Shown piece by piece: positions 58,411-64,000 of a stretch of DNA of 64,000 nucleotides; within the stretch, counting starts at the first letter, position 1, and the number at the start of each line of letters is the position of its first letter. The DNA is from Blasia pusilla. Taxonomy: Eukaryota > Marchantiophyta > Marchantiopsida > Blasiales. The notes below the pieces were generated by a model. The model saw nothing but the letters and a program-made list of their open reading frames with translations, searched no databases and was not told the DNA's origin. The stretch is taken from the NCBI GenBank assembly GCA_050084515.1, contig CM114274.1:25482001-25546000 (forward strand), read 5' to 3'. Made by a program: the position numbers and the translations under genes.

Positions 58411-59830
58411 AGCGACTCTGTCGTAGTGGTAGGGGTAGCCACCGTAGGCTCTCCAACCACTGGTCCACCTCTACCACCCCTACCACCTCTACCACCTCGG
58501 CCTCTCGGAGCTACTCCACCGCGGCCACGGCCTGATCTCAACTCTAGATGGAGATCAAAGCAACGCTCTCGAGGATGACCTAGTCTCCCGCAATGATCAC
58601 ACTGAGTTGGGGCCGACTGAGGCCCATCCTCCAGAGTCCATCTCCCATCCTCTTGGGGACAAAACTTCCTAACATGATCACCTCCACATGTCCAACATGA
58701 CTGTCCTTGCTGCGGGGCAGCAAATGAAGGCAATGGTCTCTGCACAAATGTCCCTCTAGGACTTGACTGAGGTCGCGTGTACCCCCCAGGACTCCCACTA
58801 CTCCTACCACCACCACTACTACGAGACTGTGAGGTGGGCGGCTGAACACGAGAAGTAGTAGTTGTATCCCTACTGAATGCGGATGTCACCACGCTCTCTT
58901 TACCATGTTAAGCTCAATCTTCTCAGATAGAGCAAACACATGGGTCAATGTGGGTGAATCATCACTCATAAGAGTAGCATTACGTACCCTACGGCGCAAA
59001 TCTCTGTCCAAGATCCCATACCAAAACTGGACTGCCTGATCCTCAATCACACCCTGGGTAATTGAAATCAAGCGTCGCATACGCGTGTATGCCTCACGAA
59101 GACTCTCACCAATCTTTCGCTCAAAGTCCTGAAGATTCCTCAACTTCTCCGTCTTCACTCCTTGATAGTTCTTCTTCAACCTCTTGAAGAACTCTGCAAC
59201 CGGGCTAAACGATGGTGGGGCAGTAGTACCTCCACTAGTACCCCCACTAGTACCTCCACTAGTACCTCCACTAGTACCCCCCCTCCGGCTCGTACTCGTA
59301 CCACTCAGGTCGGGCCGGGCCGGGCATAGTAGGAGCACTACTACCAATACCACCATGGGTGATAGACACATAGCCTGGAGACCAATATTGTCTCCATGCC
59401 TCAATCTCAAAGACAACATGGTCCTTCCTAAACTCATGGTAATCATCCATGGGTGGTCCTTCAAGTCTTTGAAACAACCCTTCCAAGCCAAGAAGGGTGT
59501 AAACAACGTGGCGTTCGCAACATCGCATATCACACCACGTATCAAACTCCTCGCATGAAGTCCTCCAACTCAATGGTACCCACTTTGCACCGAGTATATC
59601 GTCGTGGGCCCTTCATGGCCCCATATCCACCGTCCATGTCCCAAATCAATGGAGCGCAACACTCGATAACAACGTGAGAAGACTCGGTGTTTGGAACACC
59701 TCGTCCTCCTCTTCATCAATCGTCGGAAGTGGAAAAGGTAGCCGATACCTAAATCCACTCCGTGTGAAACCACCCATTTGTCGCACCATGGTCCCCAACC
59801 AGACCACCCGACTGACTCCGTGATGACCAA
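58274..59830 (-). pseudogene. Gag region of element B
   Basis: 59830-59570 is the N-terminus. 59545-58886 includes FLAWKGCFKDL, showing the same one-base loss as element A, and later FSPVAEFFKRLKKNYQGV and FWYGILDRDLRRRV. 58892-58395 carries both knuckles, CWTCGGDHVRKFC and CDHCGRLGHPRERC, and an RGG-rich tail. Where A keeps glutamine or arginine stops, B reads CAG or CGA. A 12-base unit coding Gly-Gly-Thr-Ser is expanded to about five copies at 59224-59283 (two in A). Confidence 0.8.
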
Positions 59831-60470
59831 CGCCGATGCCGCACCACCACCAAATTACTAAGTGACGCCGATGTCGCTATACTATTCTAGCTCTACTAGC
59901 TATGGGTGTAGGCAACCTAACTCGTCATCACCACAAGAAGTCTCCCACATCTCTGGTCATCACTCCAGCCTCACTATCGAGAGCACACAGGAGTAACACT
60001 ACTCGGAAATTAGCGTCAACCCTAACATGGCGCGCAAGCAAGAAGCACGATGGAGGGGATCCGCATACAGTGAAGTCCAACGACAACCCTCCAACCGCAA
60101 ATGGAAATCAAGGTAACACAATCCACCAAACGTGGTGCCCCTGAATCCACCAAACCCACCACACAATTCTAACGCAATAGCTACTCCGCGCGGGTCGATG
60201 ACGTGCTAGTCGAACTCGCAAAGACACTGAAAATATCACTTGCATGGAGAGGCTACACCGCACTATGCGCTAGAGGTACATCAACCAAAAACCTGAGATG
60301 CATAAAGCGCCTAACACATCTCGAACAAAGACCAAATGAGCTACAACAGATGCATACAGCTGGCATAGTTAAGAACTCAGCAGATTAAGCGCCCTCCAGC
60401 GAATAGCCCAAAGATGGGTGACCATTATGCAAAACTCAAATCCCAAATCCTGCAAAAATTGCCTCACGCC

Positions 60471-60494
60471 CAAGCAAGCAAGCTTGCTTGCTTG
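60471..60494 (-). promoter_or_regulatory. 24-base perfect palindrome in the leader of element B
   Basis: Identical to 33781-33804 of element A. Its perfect conservation in otherwise diverged leaders suggests a role in RNA dimerisation or packaging; that is inference. Confidence 0.5.
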
Positions 60495-61281
60495 CTCCTT
60501 GCTCCTTACTCCGCCTCTCACGCCCACTCGCCCCAAGCTACCACGAGTTGCCTCGAAGCCTCTATCGCCCCGTTCGCCACGCTTTGCCATGCTTTGCTAT
60601 GGAGAGAGGTCCAACCAGGACGCCCCCAACGGGATAGGCATTTCCAAAAATGAATGAGTCACCAACCAACCAGCCCCTCCGATCCGCTGTCCACCATAGT
60701 CCGCAAAATTTCGATCAAAAATTACTTCACAAATACGTGACTGAAATCAAATCTGTTTCGATCAGAATTCAATTGACCACCATAGCTATCTCCCCACAAA
60801 AACTCAGCTACAACCGAGCTCCGTACTCCGAGCTAAAAATCAAACAAACTTGATGTCCATACACATCTAGAACCGCAAATCCGACAGCGCTTCCGCCAAG
60901 TTTCATGCACGCAGAAATCCGCAACGCTCCACGCACTCAAGCAGATAGCTTCACATGAGATCACAATACAAGTAGCAATAGGAACCTCTCACCCGATCTG
61001 GATGAACTTCAACAGAGCTTCTGCACTCCAAGCTCTCCACATCAGAAAATTGTCGAACACGACCAGAATCTTCAATGCTTGATAACTTCCAACTCCCTTG
61101 ACGAAATCCGGCGATCTACAGCGCGTTGGAAAGCTCTCAGCAAGGCGCTTCTTTCCCAACCAACCACGCACCTGATTCACACATCCAACATAGGCAACAA
61201 GCCGCGAACATCCACGGCTGAGTAGACAATCAGCCCTAACCAGATCCTACTGATCTACAATCGAAGCTACCATCGATCTAC

Positions 61282-61295
61282 GTCAGTTCTTTGAG
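61282..61295 (-). promoter_or_regulatory. Self-complementary primer binding site of element B
   Basis: Minus-strand CTCAAAGAACTGAC begins at the base after the LTR end GGATTTCA. It is an exact 14-base reverse complement of GTCAGTTCTTTGAG at 61472-61459 inside the same LTR, 27 bases after the TATAAG box at 61499. Confidence 0.75.
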
Positions 61296-61663
61296 TGAAA
61301 TCCGTGAAAGACCTACTGTCATAAAACACGTTAACAATCACATACAATCGAGCCAAACCCACTCCACGATGGGAGAATCTAGGTCGAAGCTTGCGGGAAA
61401 CACCATAGCCAAGAGCTCTACTCACTACCAAGGCTAACTCCCAACGCAACAGGCTCAACTCAAAGAACTGACTGTTCTTTGAGTGCACTCCACCTTATAT
61501 CCTCCAACCTAAGAGCGGGCCCTACTGGGAAAGTCACCCCCAACTAAGTAACCCCCAACCCTATGTATGGAACCGCATCTCTACCAATCCACTACGGTCC
61601 TACATAACGAATGGCCTCTACTAGCACACCATACTCTACGACATAATTTGTATGGTCATGACA
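61296..61663 (-). repeat. 5' LTR of element B (368 bases)
   Basis: Minus TGTCATGACC...GGATTTCA with TATAAG at 61499-61494. It is flanked by AGTA (61664-61667). No X copy precedes it. Confidence 0.9.
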
Positions 61664-61667
61664 AGTA

Positions 61668-63080
61668 CAATATCAAACTTGTTGTCCATATGTAATAAAA
61701 TCAAAAGATTGTAGGGTACCCACAATTCTCAAGTGAATCCTAGTGCGTACTCGTGAGAGCATGACATATACCATACTTGGTGCAAAAGTAGACTTGATGG
61801 CTAGGAGGCATCTTCCATATATGGTTGAGCCTTGACTTTTACGGGCAATTATTGCATAGCCAAGAGACAAGGGAAAAGTTTTCTTGCCATATTTATGGTT
61901 TGACGCATATCAAAGGATAGCGTAATTTGATCTAGTGATGCCTACTATATGACTTGATGAACATATTCATCAAGTCATATATAGACAAATATAGTACAAA
62001 ATTCATTACCAGCATAGTTTATGTCTTCTACAAAAATTGCACCATTGGCAACATGCACTCTTAAATTTATGTTACAAGTAAGCATGACCTTGCAACCTAT
62101 TGCAACAAATGGCGCATAATGAAAATCTTGGTCTTGCAAAAAATCTAGGAAATCATGAGATGCAAGTGCATTTGGTAAGACCTAAATGTTAACTAGAAGC
62201 ATTTTCAAATAGTTTCCGTAGAGTTGTATTATTGAACAATTGAGCATCAGATTAGTGAGAGCATATTATGGTAGAATCTTGTGTAATAAAATCTACTAGA
62301 GTGTCTTCTATAACAAAACAACCTTTAAGAAAATCATGAATTTCTTGATCTGAAGGTAACATGGTTCTAATAAGAGTTAGAAACATTAGGTAGGGTAAAT
62401 CATCTACATGCCTCATGGAAGTAGTTAGTTCATATGTTGTGGCATCTTACAAGAACACAGATGAAGACAAGTGGAAAATATGACAAATATCATGGAATTT
62501 GTGGGTACATACATGGGGAAGATGACACATATCACCAATGAGGATGACAAGCTTGGAAGTGAATGGCTTATTTCCATAGCATGGACTGCATGAATTTAGT
62601 ATCTATTTGATGTAATCCGAAGTTGAGAAATGTCACCACGAATTGGAATTGAAAATGATGAATGGACAGTTGTAGCAGTGTGATGCAAACAAATAGCATC
62701 AATCCATGTAATGACCGTAGGTAAAGTGCAGATACCTGTATACTCCCAATACTTATGCGTAAGAGTGATAGAAAACTCTTACCAACTTGAAGGCCTATGA
62801 GCTTCCAGTATAGGTCAATTTTTTTAGGATTCAGTGTTGATATGTCAAGTGGGCAAATCTTGTCATGTGTACCTTCTAGTGCACAATCAAAATTTGGTCT
62901 AGAGTTAGAAAGTAGATGTTGCAGATCTTCAGCAAGATAAGGTTGAAGAATATTAGTTGCTTTAGCAAATATCTTAAGTGTGTGTACTTGGCTCCAGAGG
63001 TTTTGGGTTGCATGCTTTGTTATTAACCTTTGAATATCCTCAACAATATTGATTACACCATTGTGTAGACATTCATGCAA
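61668..63080 (-). pseudogene. PIF1-like DNA helicase remnant
   Basis: Minus-strand fragments in helicase order. 63080-62568 contains a Walker-A-like VGKSFLS and a degraded TIHSFF-like stretch. Near 62560-62530 LVILIGDMCHLP corresponds to the G-D-x-x-Q-L-P motif. TSMRHVDDLPYLMFLTLIRT follows near 62400. 61870-61673 has GYAIIARKSQGSTI and MVYVMLSRVRT, the last two helicase motifs. Many stops and shifts make it nonfunctional. PIF1-family helicases occur in Helitrons and as dispersed plant genes; no Rep domain is visible, so the origin is open. Element B inserted within 10 bases of its final stop. Confidence 0.7.
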
Positions 63081-63222
63081 GTAAGTCCAATTAGAAGAGG
63101 TAGAGGATACCTAAAGAATTTTTTGATATGAGTGAAAATGTCTGCAGCAAGATAGTATAAAAGAACTCATTACATTGGTAGAGTGGATGGAAGTCTACAA
63201 ATCTTATAATTTTAGATGATTT

Positions 63223-63704
63223 TGTCACATCTGAGTAACCGATAGGCTGAGATCTATCGTGGATAGGGCGTAGGAGCCAGCGGACTATCTTGAGTGTAAC
63301 TTTGTCCCACAGTGTCGGATGAGGTTGAGGATAGGTCCATTGCGTCAGGAACGTTGTTTCTGACGACTTTCATGTTGAGGTCTTTTACAGCCTGGTGACT
63401 TGTTGACCAGGTGACCTGCCCCTGGTAACCTGTGCGCGCAGGTTACCAAGGGAAGGGCTATTTCTAGGGTTTGAGCCTTTTGGCTCTTCCCAACCTATAT
63501 AAGAGAGGAAGATGGCTTTCCTAAGCCATCTTTCTCATGTTGGGCCGTTGGAGCACCTCCCTTGTATGTGTGTGAGCTAGGACTAGGGTGCTAGCGTTCG
63601 GATTCCTTGATAGCACAGGGTGGACGAGGCTCGATATGCCGATGTAGATTGAGGAGTGGAGTTTTAGGTCGGGTGTGCATTTTTTACTACTCTTTATTTT
63701 TACA
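63223..63704 (+). repeat. LTR D: family-2 5' LTR (482 bases)
   Basis: Plus strand TGTCACATCT...TTTTTACA, aligning with the 5' LTR of element C. It has TATATAAG at 63496, the hairpin at 63509-63532 over the predicted start, and palindromic blocks such as GGTAACCTG...CAGGTTACC near 63426. The upstream flank has no X repeat, as with the left ends of A, B and C. Confidence 0.88.
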
Positions 63705-63715
63705 TGAGAAAGATG
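63527..63715 (+). promoter_or_regulatory. Predicted mRNA 5' end and self-complementary primer site of element D
   Basis: CATCTTTCTCA at 63527-63537 starts 31 bases after the TATA box. TGAGAAAGATG at 63705-63715 directly follows the LTR and is its exact reverse complement. Independent copy of the arrangement in C. Confidence 0.75.
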
Positions 63716-64000
63716 TCAGGGGGTTGGTGGGAATTCGTTGTTTGCAGGTAGGCAAGCGATTTGCCTCGGTTGGGGAGCCCTTGGAGGCGTGTGTGTGTCA
63801 TTTTGTGTCATTTTTCTGCTCGAAAGGCCGTGGGCGGAAGCGCTGTCCATTTTTCTTAGATTTTGCTGGTGCAGATTGTTGGGGGACAACAGCCGAGTGT
63901 AGCGTGTGGTGGGGCGTCGGGTGTACGCAAGTGAAGGCGTCGAAAGAGAAGGAACGTGCAAGTTGGGTCTTGCAACCGCCGGGGGGCTGTCAAGTAAAGG
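63716..64000 (+). mobile_element. Leader of element D, running off the window
   Basis: Matches the leader of element C (47824-47549). The body should lie beyond 64000. Whether it is a better preserved family-2 element cannot be told here. Confidence 0.8.

Larger units (their letters stand above)
51904..61663 (-). mobile_element. Element B: family-1 retrotransposon with methyltransferase, full-length insertion
   Basis: 9760 bases on the minus strand, flanked by AGTA. 5' LTR 61663-61296, primer site 61295-61282, leader with 24-base palindrome, Gag 59830-58274, protease about 57830-57400, methyltransferase 57264-55942, RT/RNase H 55882-54166, integrase 54075-53184, C-terminal domain and PHD finger 53183-52658, G-rich tract 52494-52489, X 52485-52379, 3' LTR 52376-52010 and X 52010-51904. 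All domains are present but broken by many one- and two-base indels, many more than in A or C. They may be real decay or residual sequencing error. Confidence 0.92.

Overview
The window looks like a nuclear chromosome segment from a land plant or close streptophyte relative. The evidence is a multi-exon nuclear gene with GT-AG introns, Mutator-like and PIF1-like remnants, abundant LTR elements, and coding decay by C-to-T changes in CAG and CGA codons, as expected where CHG and CG sites are methylated. A long CpG-rich, GA-repeat-containing 5' region ahead of the only intact gene would suit a bryophyte, but the species cannot be fixed from sequence alone.

Layout. 1-690 is a minisatellite edge. 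691-17200 is AT-rich and gene-poor, holding a minus-strand LTR with a tRNA-type primer site (7171-8085), a diverged LTR (10780-11749), GC-rich patches and perfect hairpins. 17200-24700 is a GC-rich island with the one convincing host gene, a 13-exon MFSD12-like transporter. 25700-27435 carries a second, CpG-richer copy of the 10.8 kb LTR. 30124-32249 is a decayed MULE transposase. 32627-63080 is a nest of Ty3/gypsy-type retrotransposons inserted beside the MULE remnant and beside a PIF1-like helicase remnant. A further LTR runs off the right edge.

The unusual system. Element A (plus, 32627-49062) and element B (minus, 51904-61663) belong to one family. Element C (minus, 39237-48316, nested in A) and LTR D (63223 to the end) belong to a related second family. 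Their polyprotein order is Gag with two zinc knuckles, protease, a DNMT3-type cytosine-5 DNA methyltransferase, reverse transcriptase, RNase H, DDE integrase, integrase C-terminal domain and a PHD finger. So one mobile polyprotein carries both a DNA methylation writer and a chromatin reader. In both families a short segment abutting the 5' LTR is an exact reverse complement of the sequence lying about 27-31 bases after the LTR TATA box, that is, the expected mRNA 5' end. This predicts Tf1-like self-primed reverse transcription without a tRNA. Family 1 also has permuted ends: LTR - body - X - LTR - X, with X a 107-base repeat missing from the left end, yet both copies have exact 4-bp target duplications. 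A ~40-base core of X recurs in three element families.

No copy is intact. A keeps every readable methyltransferase motif but is broken by methylation-type stop codons and by a deletion at the C junction. B and C have altered motif IV. A and B share a gag frameshift and a DSG-to-DSR protease change absent from C, suggesting family 1 is non-autonomous.
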